From Pisolithus tinctorius (Eukaryota > Basidiomycota > Agaricomycetes > Boletales > Pisolithaceae), in assembly GCA_024663395.1 (NCBI GenBank), contig JANFAH010000002.1, positions 1,674,001 through 1,738,000 on the forward strand: DNA of 64,000 nt. Reading direction: 5' to 3'. The notes beneath the pieces were generated by a model, which was not told where the DNA came from, searched no databases, and saw only the letters and a list, made by a program, of their open reading frames with translations. A program made the translations under genes and the position numbers. Below are positions 52,936 to 63,618 of this stretch, piece after piece. Within the stretch, counting starts at the first letter, position 1. Each line of letters opens with the position of its first letter.

Positions 52936-54971
52936 CGAACTCAGCTAAACCAAGATGAACAACTGAAAGCGCTACTTCGGGAGAAGGACGAACAAGTACG
53001 TCTAATAGTTCACTGCAACCGCCCGCTCATTTTTTTTTCGCAAGATAGTAGCCCTTGAACGCCAGTTGGAAGCTTGCAGTGCTCGAGCATCTGCGACTCA
53101 CGTTCGCTTACTCAACACCGTGGACGTCCTAGACTCGCTGAGGGCACAGCATGCTTCGGAAATCTCTGCTCTAGAACAGGAGAAGATTGAACTAACACAC
53201 AACGTTGACCAATGGCGCACCGTCTCTAAAGCATTGGAGGTTGAAAAAGATGAGATGAAGGATGTAGTGGAGGATCTTATCGAGAAAAGTGTGTGTAGAA
53301 CCAACTTTGTGTTTATTCTCTTAAGTTCTGACGGAACATAGTTCAGATATCCAACGAATGGACTTTGTGGCCTTGCAGTCGCCTGCACATCTCCAAACCT
53401 GCTGGTGAGTTCCTTACCCACTCGGGCCTACTTCGGAACTTAAGAATTTCCAGAACATCCTTATATGCCCGCCAACAAACTAGAATCTACAGCCAAGAGT
53501 CCCAACAACGACCTTCCTGCGATTATCGCCAGGTTACAGAGTGAACTTGAATTTGAACGTCGCGAGCATCGGAATACAGTCGAGGAAGCTAACCATCGTA
53601 TCGAAGAACTCGAAGCACAGGTCGCCGTCAGGGAGACGGAACTGGAGACGCGTATTCGTTTGCCAAGTCAAAGAGTATTTGAAGGTGACACCGGTAGTCG
53701 TTTACCCGTACGAAAGATACCGACAAACGTACGTTTATGTCCGAAGACGCCCTCGCACGAGGAATGCTTTCGTGTTTTGGAGAGTAATAGTGCGCGAAAT
53801 AGATCGATGGAAACCGAGATCCGTGGCATACTTGCCAAGGTAAGCCATTCGTTCCCTACTTCTTGTTGTCACAGTGCTTGATGTAACGAGGGGTAGTTGG
53901 AGGAGGATAGACTCGCGGCGCCCTCGCCGAGTGGACCTGACAATCGTCCCGAAGTACCCCAACGTAGTGCGCCATTGAGTAATGGCAATCTATCTCACGG
54001 CGATCATTTGGTACGTCGCGCGAGCCCGGAGACACGGACCCCGTGTGCCTCAGCCGCCCTGGCCCCGAGCATTCCCTCTTCATTACCCTCCAGAAATGAA
54101 GGAGAACTGCAACCTGATTGTCCATATACCACACATTCCCCTGACTCCCCTTCAGCCATGTTGGCCATCGTTCAATTAGATAACCACATTTGTGAAATGT
54201 CTGCACAACTTGAGGCTTCGAAAGCTGAACGAAAGGCCCTTGTCACGGCCGCGGCGAGACAAAAACGGGTATGCTTCTGCGTTCTCATGATACTGCTGTG
54301 TGGTTCATCCTAAGGCAGGTAGCGTCTGGCATGAAAGCGCATAATATGGAAGATATTCTACGGATTGAAGACGAGTGTGTCCGGTATGTCCATATTAGTT
54401 TTTGTTCCTTACTCTCGTGTACTGATTCCGAGGCAGATTGTCAGCTTAGGTCTGCCACCTTCAACAGCAGATGGACAAGGCCAAGGCTGATGCAAGATCG
54501 CGTGAAGAAAAGCTTTTGAAAGAGATTGAACTCTTACAGTCTCAGGCCAGGCGATTGTCTTCTGTGAGTACTTCTGCTAAATTATTGGAATCTAGGAGAC
54601 TCACGTATTACAGCCACTGTTCCCTGTCGATGCCAGTATAGCAGAAGAAAGTATGGAACTTGCGACACCTCTTCAACCTACCATGCTTTTATCCATGCAG
54701 AGTCGCGATACCCCACCAGAGCCAATCGACCCTTCATCTTATATCATTGCCCTTCTCCCCTGTGCGAACGTCTTCTCCGACTTATTCGCCTTGATTTGTT
54801 TCTTCACAGAGTCCTACCCCCGCTGATATACAGCGAGTAGAAGATGCCCTTACGACAGCTAGAGAAAATCTAGTGCAGAAAGAAAATGCACTAGTTCAGT
54901 TGCGAATGGAGGTCGAAGATCTGCGACGACAAGTACCGCTCCCTAGTCCATCACAGGACAGGGAAGCATGA
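52936..54971 (+). pseudogene. Coiled-coil gene, unit before HET H, dead copy
   Basis: The intron-exon layout of 17124-19178 can be followed through all exons: 53045-53288, 53342-53404, 53454-53839, 53897-54268, 54319-54383, then 54437 onward. The start codon and first residues are replaced by other sequence upstream of gctaaacc. A TAG at 54447-54449 in exon 7 replaces the CAC or CAG codon of the other copies, and an extra base near 54738 shifts exon 8. Exon 4 lacks four codons in frame. Confidence 0.8.
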
Positions 54972-55144
54972 TGCTTGGATTGTGAATGTAAATCTCTCTC
55001 TCTTTTTTTGGCTATCCATTTGCTTTCGTGATTATCTACCCGTTATATTCCCTTGCGTATTCTATTACTATATGGACTTGTTGTCTTGCTTATCTGTTTT
55101 GCGTATCGGTGTCAATGTAGCATATCTGGGCGTGGTAATAGTAT

Positions 55145-56006
55145 CTACTGTCCCCTGCCTTTCTTCTTCTGCTGTTTTCCGTGCGTGTTAGGGTCTTTGG
55201 GTGGAGGAACATATTGCAGGTCGGGGAATTGCATATTTTTCCAAGGGTGCGCTGGATCTGGAGGTTGCTTCACGTAGCTTATTTCTTTTGGAGGGGGAGG
55301 GACCCTACGAGGTTCTTCGGGAGCGGGAGATGGTGGACGCGAGGAAACGGGTGTGTTAGTGTACGACCGCACGGTTACTTTCTTCGTTGTATTGTTCAAC
55401 GACATGACTTTATGGCTTGACTGGGGACCGGCAGCGGTGCCCTTGCGTGCTCCCTGTGTACCGTCGGCGGCACCGGGAAGCATGGGGAATGCGCCCTCTG
55501 CCTTGCGAGCCTCCACGATAGCTCGTTGCCGTTCCTCGTCCTCTTTCACGACCTGCATACACAGCTCCTCCTGTATTTGGGCGACTAACGCCGGGCGACG
55601 GCTATTGTCAAGGAACGACTCGCCACAATGTGGGCAGGCATAGTGTGGTAAGTTGAGATTGCAAAGAACGAGGCCGCAGCCATAGCAAAGGGGAACGTAG
55701 GTAGATAGATCGTGTTCCCTGGCTGGACAGTTGGCGGCCCGCACACACAGACACACTGAGTATTGTCCCGGCAGTGGGAAGAAGAGCGATCAGATACGTA
55801 CCCGAACAGAAACAGCCGCCTTTGGGGTCTTTCTCCTTCCCAGAAGCGTATTCTACGTTGTGAAGGCGCGTTTCGAGTGCTGAGACGGCCTTGCTTTTGG
55901 GAGGCCCTTGCCCCTTTCCTTTTGGCTGTTGCTTTGCAGGGAGGGGTCGCGCTGGTATACGATCAGATGTAAGGGATCCAGACGATGTCCAGGGCGTTCG
56001 GTGCAT
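55145..56006 (-). CDS. Rqt4/TRIP4-type zf-C2HC5 protein, 260 aa
   Basis: The exons are 56006-55802 and 55722-55145, with a 79-base intron in the same place and phase as its sisters. The finger ligands are complete (CFC with Ser before Gly on the exon 1 side, the His of AREHDL, LCYGCGLVLC, YACPHCG). The frame is open to the KKKGRGQ end. It stays intact although its convergent coiled-coil neighbour is dead. An in-frame upstream codon exists, but the family start MHRTPW is preferred. Confidence 0.78.
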
Positions 56007-56049
56007 GTTGGGGGTCAAAGTACTTGAGATGTGCGGAATCGGCTTGGTT

Positions 56050-56490
56050 TTCACATCTACCGTACCACTCGTAGCGGCCTCAAATAATTCCGAGCCAACC
56101 TCAACCACTGCCGTATCCGACTCATCTACGACTGCCACCTCCGCCTCTTCCTCAGCCAGTCAGATTTCCTTAGTCACGGTCACTGCAACGTGTATATTGC
56201 TCGTTCTTCCCGTCCTACTGTTCTAAGCACCAAAACCTAAATCAAAACACTCTCCATATTCCTGCCATATAACACCGCGAATGATGCCTCACGTCATGAC
56301 TCACTTCCCGAGCATTGGGGTCGCTTACCAGACGACGACGACAACGACGATAGCTGGGAAAGGAAATTACCCATGAGACAACACACCCCTTCAAGTCCCA
56401 CTAAGAAACTGGCAGCCATGTTCAGTCATTCCCGGAGTACTAACTCTAGGAAGAGATCATCCAAGAAGTTTCGTGTTGGTGAACACTAGT
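56050..56490 (+). pseudogene. Membrane-protein family fragment M12
   Basis: The stalk and membrane segment match M9 almost base for base, with a stop at about 56224. The proximal tail has an Asp-coding tract at 56331-56352 and ends in the spacer repeat at the RKRSSKKF-like block. Confidence 0.7.
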
Positions 56491-56960
56491 ACGTATGCTC
56501 CCCAGTCGCTGAGATGTACTTGTTGGGCAACGATAGGAATATAATTCATAATTCACTTCCCCTGCGTTCAAGGTGCGTGTGGTACGATTTTGGAGTGGTC
56601 GTAGAAAGCCTCTTCGGGTGAGACAAATGCGACTTCATGCGCGGTAGATCTGAGTGCAACCTGGGAGACACGGCGCCATCCAATTCATTTCATATGTGAC
56701 ACGAGGCAGTTGTGAACGGCAACTGACGTCATATCAGCAGTTATGAGCATGTTCTTGCCCCTCATTAAAGAAAGGTATCGGTTGTTCCGCGGACGTGAAT
56801 TTCGCCAAGGGTCCCCACCAGCGACGAAATTAGCGAGTGACCAAGATCAGCTATGGATTGACATAGGCAGTACCTGCAGGTTCACCAACGAGACCAGTTC
56901 CGGGAGGAGACATAGCCAGTTTCCCGCACGAACTAGAGCCTTGCATCGCGGGATCGGGTG
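56490..56960 (+). repeat. Array spacer repeat (unit H)
   Basis: The sequence is nearly identical to 20655-21130, with one or two differences in several hundred bases (for example caacgatagg against caataatagg). No gene is seen. Confidence 0.65.
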
Positions 56961-57561
56961 AACGTACAGTATCACGGGGTATCACCGTTGCGTTGGTCTC
57001 AAAGGGGGACTGAATGAGAAGCTTGATTATTTGGGGACCGTCAGACATGCGGGAACGTGTATGGGCAGGGTCCAGGGGAGAGGCAAGGCCTATGCTTTTC
57101 GTACGCGCAGCCTCGTGCCCTCGCTTTCCCACAAACGTCCACCAACCGTCGGTCTACTGGTAAGGGCTTCCCCAGTTCTTCAAGCTGTGTGACTCACTCA
57201 AGCAGCAAAGCCCAATTTTCTCTCGCCTTTCCAACCAACTTGCACTTTTCGCATCTATTGGTGAGTTCCCATCGGACCATCGTTGCATTATATGCATTGA
57301 GCCGCGTGTAACCTTATCCACAGTTTGTGCTTCGTACCGACACCCAAGGTTACCTACTCGAGACTTCGTGTCTTTATCGTGGGTTCTTTTGCGCTGCTTG
57401 GTTAGCCTCGCTGATATGAGCAACGTTCAGCTGACACTCAATATTGCTCACCGAGTTTCTCTCCCGTTTCCCTTACTGTCCTTGTTGCAAGTGTTCACCG
57501 GACTTAGCGCGAAGGCAGAACCAGTTCCCTCGTGTATATCATCCTGGTGTAACGACATTCA
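56961..57561 (+). promoter_or_regulatory. HET H promoter and leader with possible 5' UTR intron
   Basis: This region is almost identical to 21131-21745. The candidate leader intron is at 57261-57323. The last 80 bases match HET F better than HET E (agttccctcgtgtatatcat), a sign of gene conversion or crossing-over close to the start codon. Confidence 0.4.
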
Positions 57562-60500
57562 ATGGCTTCAACAGACGACATTTCCCGCGAACGGGAAAAC
57601 TTGGAACGTTGTCCTCCAGGGGAAGATGGCCGGGATGTTGCCCTCTTCGGCCTGGCGTACGCACTCTACGAGAGATACGAAACAGAGCGTAAAATTGACG
57701 ACTTGAACGAGGCAATCAATTTGTTTCGCGCTGCTTTGGAACTCCGACCAGTCGAAAACGAGTCGGGTGATCGGTCCGCGTCACTGCACACCCTCGCTTT
57801 CTGTCTTTCAAAGAGATATAACGTGCAGGGGGCAGTCAACGACTTGGAGGAAGCCATCTCGCTCACACGTGCAAAACTAGAGCTCCGTCCACCAGGATAT
57901 CCCAATCGTGATGCCACTCTCCACGATCTCGCCTTCTACCTCAACAAGAGGTTCGAAAAACAGGCTGCAATCTGTGACTTGGATGAAGCCATCTCGCTCT
58001 CACGTGTAGCACTAGAGCTCCGTCCACCTGGGCATCCCAATCGCGACGCCACTCTCCACAATCTCGCCTCCTACCTCAGCAAGAGGTTCAAAAAACAGGC
58101 TGCAATCTGCGACTTGGATGAAGCCATCTCGCTCTCATGTGCAGAACTAGAGCTCCGTCCACCTGGGCATTCCAATCGTGATTCCACTCTCCACCAGCTC
58201 GCCTTCTACCTCAGCAACAGGTTCGAAAAACAGACTGCAATCTGTGACTTGGATGAAGCCATCTCGCTCTCACGTGTAGCACTAGAGCTCCGTCCAGCAG
58301 GGCATCCCAATCGTGATGCCACTCTCCGCCAGCTCGCTTTCTACCTCAACAACAGGTTCGAAAAACAGGCTGCAATCGGCGACTTGGATGAAGCCATCTC
58401 GCTCACACGTGCGGCACTAGAGCTCCGTCCACCAGGGCATCTTCGCCGTGATGACACTCTCTACAATCTCGCTTTCTACCTCAACAGCAGGTTCGAAAAA
58501 CAGGCTGCAATCGGCGACTTGGATGAAGCCATCTCGCTCACACGTGCGGCACTAGAGCTCCGTCCACCAGGGCATCCTCGTCGTGATGACACTCTCTACA
58601 ATCTCGCCTTCTACCTCCACGAGAGGTTCGACAAACAGGCTGCAATCGGCGACTTGGATGAAGCCATCTCGCTCACACGTGCGGCACTAGAGCTCCGTCC
58701 ACCAGGGCATCCTCGTCGTGATGACACTCTCTACAATCTCGCCTTCTACCTCCACGAGAGGTTCGACAAACAGGCTGCAATCGGCGACTTGGATGAAGCC
58801 ATCTCGCTCAAACGTGCAACACTAGAGCTTCATCCACTAGGGCATCCCGATCGCGGCAAATATCTTTACGACCTCGCTCGCGACCTCTGGACAAAGTTTC
58901 AGAAACAAGTTGACATGGCTGGGTTGCACGGTGCGAATTCTCTCCATCAAGCTGCGTCGGTGGTCTGTCCAACAAGCACAGCTGATCTCGCGTCTTCGCT
59001 TCTCAAGTTCTCACTCCACCTCTGGGACAGGTTCCAGAAGGAGGCTGCGATGACTGACTTGGACGGTACTATTTGTGGTGTAGCGTGTGCTTTGGAACTT
59101 TGGTTACCACGAGACTCCCATCACGAGGGAGCCTGGTTCCAGAGGCCAGCCCAGGGCACTAACTCAGATGAACCTGCTGTACTTCGTCGAGAGACCGACA
59201 ATCTAGGCGCTCTGGTCAATTACTTTGTGAGGCATAGGTCTGGTAGTCAACACCCAATTGTCGGTCTGAACGAGGCCATAACACTGTGTCGATATGTACT
59301 GCAATCCCGCCCAACTGACCATCCTGGTCGCGCTTCGTCCCTGCATGACCTGGCACAGTGTCTAGCACACCGGTTTCGTCAACAACCCGCAGCAGCGGAT
59401 CTCGACGAGGCTATTGCTCTTGAGCAAGAAGCCCTGGAGTTACTCCTACCCGAAGACCCGGGTTACGAGGCATCTCGACGCTGTCTTACGGCCTGCCTCC
59501 AAATGAAATCCAACCCACAAGCTGCTATGGTGTCCTCGGATGCCTCAAGTATTACCCTCTTTGACGTTAAGCAAGTCATCCGTAACGTTGCATTTGAAAC
59601 CCTCAAAACTACCCCGACCAGGCTGCTGTACACACCTACTGGTATCTTGTGCAGCCGTGACGTGCAGGTATCACATTTTATGAACAGCCAACGGTGCAAA
59701 CGGCTGGTGTCACTATGCACAACACGCAGCCGGGACCAGCAAATGGACCTCATCCGTATCGATGTCCCGAAACACTTCCAGTACGCCACGCTTTCGCACC
59801 GCTGGGATGAAGATGCAGAGCCATCTTTGCGTGACATCGAGGGCCGCCCAATATATGGCATGTCAGCCAAGGGGGGCTTTGGAAAGCTCCAAGCCTTCTG
59901 TCGTGTTGCTTTGGAGTGGGGTTACTTATGGGCATGGAGCGACACGTGCTGCATCGACAAACACAGCAGTGCCGAGGTGCAAGAAACGATTGGATCAATG
60001 TTCGCGTGGTATCGACAGTCCGCCTTGACCATCATATACCTTGCTGATGTTTCTGATACCGGCTCGTTTGAGTGCAGCGAATGGTTCAAGCGTGGGTGGA
60101 CCCTCCAAGAACTACTGGCTCCCAAACGCATACTATTCTACACCCAAAACTGGTCACTTTACAGGAACATCTCGTCTTCGAACCATAAAACCGACGTTGC
60201 TGTGCTGAAAGAACTAAAGATGGCAACTGGGATAGAGTCCCGATTCCTGTCCGACTTTTATCCTGGCATGGATGACGCGCGCTCGAGACTACAATGGTCG
60301 TCTTTGCGTCGAACCACGCGGCCTGAGGACATCGCCTACTCACTTTTCGGGATCTTCAATCTTCACCTTCCTGTCCTGTATGGTGAATCTGCTGAGAAAG
60401 CGCTTGGGCGTCTCCTGGGCGAAATCATTTCGCAGTCTGGGGATGTCTCAGTTCTGGATTGGGTTGGGGAGGTGTCACCATTTCATAGCTGTTTCCCTGC

Positions 60501-61191
60501 TCACATCAACTCATACCGAGTGCTACCGTTACCTCCAGCCCAACCTAACGCAGATGAACAATCATCGACAATGAGTTCGCAGTCTATGTTACCATTCGGA
60601 GTACTGCAATGGTTGCGTGGCTCACTCACTACGTCGCGCTTCCCTCAGTTTCTCAGCCGACCCCAAACACCGTCAGACACTGCCCAGCGTTTTCCGGCGA
60701 TCCCGCTGCACACTCCAGATTCATACGCACCACGCGACGTGTACGACTTCTACTCGCTCACTAGGGTGCCCCTTCCACGTTTTCTCAATCCCCGTCTCAT
60801 ATTACCATGTATTGCCCATTGTGTCACAGTGGTTCATCTGAAAGGGTCAGATCCATCGGCACCGATTTACACGTATAACATCCAGGCATCCGGTCTGAGG
60901 CCACTTGAGATCACACTGCCAAACAAGCTAGAAGATGAAATGCGGTCGCAAGGTTCTCTGCAACTTGTTCGCCCTTGGCACTCGAAGTTTCCTGGTTCAT
61001 CCGCCGAACTAGATGCCGTGACTGAAGAACAGCTGCTCTCTACACTTGAAAGGCCATTTAACGCTCTTCTGTTGAGTCAACTACCTCATGACGAGCACAG
61101 AAGGATCGCGTCTTCTATTCGCATTACTGCTCAACCCATAGATCGGGCCAGCATTCTGAAAAGCAAAATTCGGATATTCAATATTGTCTAG
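57562..61191 (+). CDS. HET H: TPR-HET protein, 1209 aa
   Basis: This is the largest copy, intronless, with start MASTDDISRERE. About 13 TPRs lie at residues 45-646, with eight exact 135-base units. HET block 1 is LSHRWD at 744-749, with the same Gly to Asp change as E. WSDTCCIDK, RGWTLQELLAP and TTRPEDIAYSLFGIF are intact. It exceeds E by one 135-base TPR unit and 12 linker bases (LPFGVLQW region). The segment after the exact units (FSLHLWDRFQKEAAMTDLD) resembles F more than E, so the gene looks like a mosaic. The C-terminal domain ends in RIFNIV. Confidence 0.92.
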   Translation: MASTDDISRERENLERCPPGEDGRDVALFGLAYALYERYETERKIDDLNEAINLFRAALELRPVENESGDRSASLHTLAFCLSKRYNVQGAVNDLEEAISLTRAKLELRPPGYPNRDATLHDLAFYLNKRFEKQAAICDLDEAISLSRVALELRPPGHPNRDATLHNLASYLSKRFKKQAAICDLDEAISLSCAELELRPPGHSNRDSTLHQLAFYLSNRFEKQTAICDLDEAISLSRVALELRPAGHPNRDATLRQLAFYLNNRFEKQAAIGDLDEAISLTRAALELRPPGHLRRDDTLYNLAFYLNSRFEKQAAIGDLDEAISLTRAALELRPPGHPRRDDTLYNLAFYLHERFDKQAAIGDLDEAISLTRAALELRPPGHPRRDDTLYNLAFYLHERFDKQAAIGDLDEAISLKRATLELHPLGHPDRGKYLYDLARDLWTKFQKQVDMAGLHGANSLHQAASVVCPTSTADLASSLLKFSLHLWDRFQKEAAMTDLDGTICGVACALELWLPRDSHHEGAWFQRPAQGTNSDEPAVLRRETDNLGALVNYFVRHRSGSQHPIVGLNEAITLCRYVLQSRPTDHPGRASSLHDLAQCLAHRFRQQPAAADLDEAIALEQEALELLLPEDPGYEASRRCLTACLQMKSNPQAAMVSSDASSITLFDVKQVIRNVAFETLKTTPTRLLYTPTGILCSRDVQVSHFMNSQRCKRLVSLCTTRSRDQQMDLIRIDVPKHFQYATLSHRWDEDAEPSLRDIEGRPIYGMSAKGGFGKLQAFCRVALEWGYLWAWSDTCCIDKHSSAEVQETIGSMFAWYRQSALTIIYLADVSDTGSFECSEWFKRGWTLQELLAPKRILFYTQNWSLYRNISSSNHKTDVAVLKELKMATGIESRFLSDFYPGMDDARSRLQWSSLRRTTRPEDIAYSLFGIFNLHLPVLYGESAEKALGRLLGEIISQSGDVSVLDWVGEVSPFHSCFPAHINSYRVLPLPPAQPNADEQSSTMSSQSMLPFGVLQWLRGSLTTSRFPQFLSRPQTPSDTAQRFPAIPLHTPDSYAPRDVYDFYSLTRVPLPRFLNPRLILPCIAHCVTVVHLKGSDPSAPIYTYNIQASGLRPLEITLPNKLEDEMRSQGSLQLVRPWHSKFPGSSAELDAVTEEQLLSTLERPFNALLLSQLPHDEHRRIASSIRITAQPIDRASILKSKIRIFNIV
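57841..58920 (+). repeat. Eight tandem 135-bp TPR units in HET H
   Basis: Unit starts are at 57841, 57976, 58111, 58246, 58381, 58516, 58651 and 58786. The stretches 58501-58635 and 58636-58770 appear identical base for base. HET E has only one of them, so this is a very recent repeat gain in H or loss in E. Confidence 0.92.
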
Positions 61192-61238
61192 ATAGCCATG
61201 GCATTATGATATCTGGTATCGACATCCATGTTGTCCCG

Positions 61239-61784
61239 CCATTTACTTTTTGTTCTCCTTCGTCCGGTCATATCTTGTAGGAGTGCATGCATATAGATGT
61301 CCAGTGAATCCCAGTCTGACTGGTCGCGTTCGCGTCGTCGTTGGCCAGATTGGCAGACATACCTGTAACTGACGGCCTAACGGGGACGGCTACGGAGTAC
61401 ACGAATTCTGCATTGTAATAAAATATTGCAGGTGGACTCATAAATACATACGAACCGAACGCTGTAAGGAGCCCTTTTTGACCATTGGAGCGCAAGTTGG
61501 CAATGACACAGGTAACGATGATTTATTATGTAGGTCTACCAATGGGGCAAATCTCAACTTAGGAACATGCTATTCTTTGCATTAGTATATATGCATGTTG
61601 CATTGCGTGTGGCGTTCATCTACAGTGCAAGATCTCAGCAGAGGCCGAGTACATTTGAGACTGCCCTGTGATGCTGTGCCATCGTTGAAAGACCACATTG
61701 TGAGCTAGGCATTTGATTCACCACATTTGTATTTGCATGTACTCCTACGTATGACGAGACGAAGGGGAAAAATCAGGCAAGTGG
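61239..61784. mobile_element. Inverted-end repeat element, unit H
   Basis: The copy is nearly identical to 25276-25822, including both arms and the interior. It moved with the HET E/H duplication rather than inserting independently. Confidence 0.55.
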
Positions 61785-62087
61785 AAGGCCATGTTTGCAC
61801 AAGGAAAACGCGCATTCCAGTATCGATCAAAGTGCGAGAACAAGGCACACGAAGTAACACGCGAAACGGAGTGACCAAGTGGATGTCCATACCAGATCAG
61901 TGTGCGCGCCCGGCCTGTACATCTGTGAAAATATAATAGAAGTATAGATATGCACAATATGGAAACAGGAAACAACACATAAAAACGAAAGAACATACAT
62001 AGTCGGAAGTAGGAAGGATGTGCATGGAGGGCGCATGACTAGCGATGCGATTGGTCGGTCTTGAGCACCACGAGAGCAAAACTATAC

Positions 62088-62735
62088 ATGCGGAGTTTGA
62101 GTCGGAGGATAAGGAAAGGCCCGCTATACTGACGGCATCCTCGCCGGTTTCGCTCGCTAGGTACGAACCCCAGGAATAAATAGACGATTGCATAGAAATG
62201 GCGCGAAGGCGCCCCTCCACCTCCACAGGAGATATTTCGAGTGCCGCAATGAGAGATTGTAGGGCTCGACCATTCCAGTAGAAGGCGGATTGGTGGTAGA
62301 TTCTGTAGGGGGTGCAATGATTGAGTATAAGTCAGCGAAAGGATTTGCGGTAGTGTTCGGAAGCAGCGTCCGTTTGGTTGGCTTGTCTTGTGTATTGAAG
62401 AAGGGGTTATTTGCCACCCTCTTCACGGAACGGCTGCGGTGTCAGCAGAAGGATTCTGTTTACCATTTGCATGTTCCAGATGATCTGTGTGCCAGGGCTT
62501 CCGCGCTTTGCCAGTGGTGCAGATCTGACCCTGTCACTGCAGGGTTCACCTTTTCCTTGCACATCGTAGTGGGCGACATATTTCCTGATAGTCGTGACCC
62601 CCTCGACAAGAAAGAGTCTCCCAGACAGTTTTCCCATCCCATGAGAAAGACTCTACATGGCCCACGAATGTCCGTGCTGGAGGCGGTTTCATGGTCTCGA
62701 CATAAAACAACACAAAAACGAAATAACATGGCAAC
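62088..62735 (-). pseudogene. Membrane-protein family fragment M13 (tail only)
   Basis: The copy is the same as M5, including the deletion of ectodomain and membrane segment and the A/C-rich filler, but it lacks the 172-base insertion. NPFFNTQDKPTKRTLLPN is readable on the minus strand. Confidence 0.7.
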
Positions 62736-62848
62736 GAGAGAAGGTGATCTGTGGAAGGAGCGACGAGTATATCATTGAAAGGATCCCAAACACAGAAGGG
62801 AGAGAATCTCTACTCAGATGGGTCTCTATTACGTAACACTTCGCTGCG

Positions 62849-63580
62849 ATGATGGCCTCCTCAAGTGCACCACCGTACTACGTGCTTGCATCTCACAACA
62901 CACTCCAGTCCAGCACATCCGCACAACCCTCAAGCGTACTTGCCCACGTCGACATCCAATATCGCCACGCAGACGACTCTCCGCTGTCATTACTTCCTAG
63001 CCACCCAGATGAGCATGTGTTCGTCCTCTACCACGACCCAGACAACCCCACGGCTCCAACCATCAAGAGTACGTCAAGTCAGTTTGCTCTTTCAGGCATT
63101 AAGGTATCGCCAGCGCCAGGGGCCACCATGGACGAGGACAAGAACCCTAACATGTATGTCCTGCAAGTGACCTCCACCGGTGCGGATAGTAGCCAGTACG
63201 CCAGATAAGTTATTATGGGGGGTCCGATAGCGCACTAAGTCGAATGACCCGCTGCCATAGTGTCAATTTAGAATCGTCACAAGCATATCCACAGAACCCC
63301 CAGGCATTGGTGACACGTTTCAAGCAAAGGTACGCCGGCCCGCACTCAATGCGATGTGATCAAGCTCAGTCCCCACCTAGGAACCATGCCATTCGCAGCA
63401 TCCTGGAGTACGCAGGGTAGAGGAGCCGAAATCCTGTACCGATGGCTCGATGGCTCTCCACACTATTACCCCAGACGATGCTGATGCCATTATTTCGCAA
63501 TTGATTCGCATCACGCCAGTCTGTATGGATGCACCGTTGCTGAGTAATGTTATTGCATTGTGACGTATAGACCACCCCAT
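62849..63580 (+). pseudogene. Small unrecognised gene, unit H copy
   Basis: The first exon is open for 119 codons (MMASSSAPPYYVLAS start). The FKQR exon and its 51-base intron are preserved. One extra base after SILEY (tacgcaggg against tacacggg in E) gives a frameshift with TAG at 63418-63420. The later CGA codon is intact where unit E has TGA, so E and H died by different changes or had different alleles. Confidence 0.55.
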
Positions 63581-63618
63581 TGTGTTATTGACCCATCAAC
63601 TCCCTTGCGTGGCAGGGC

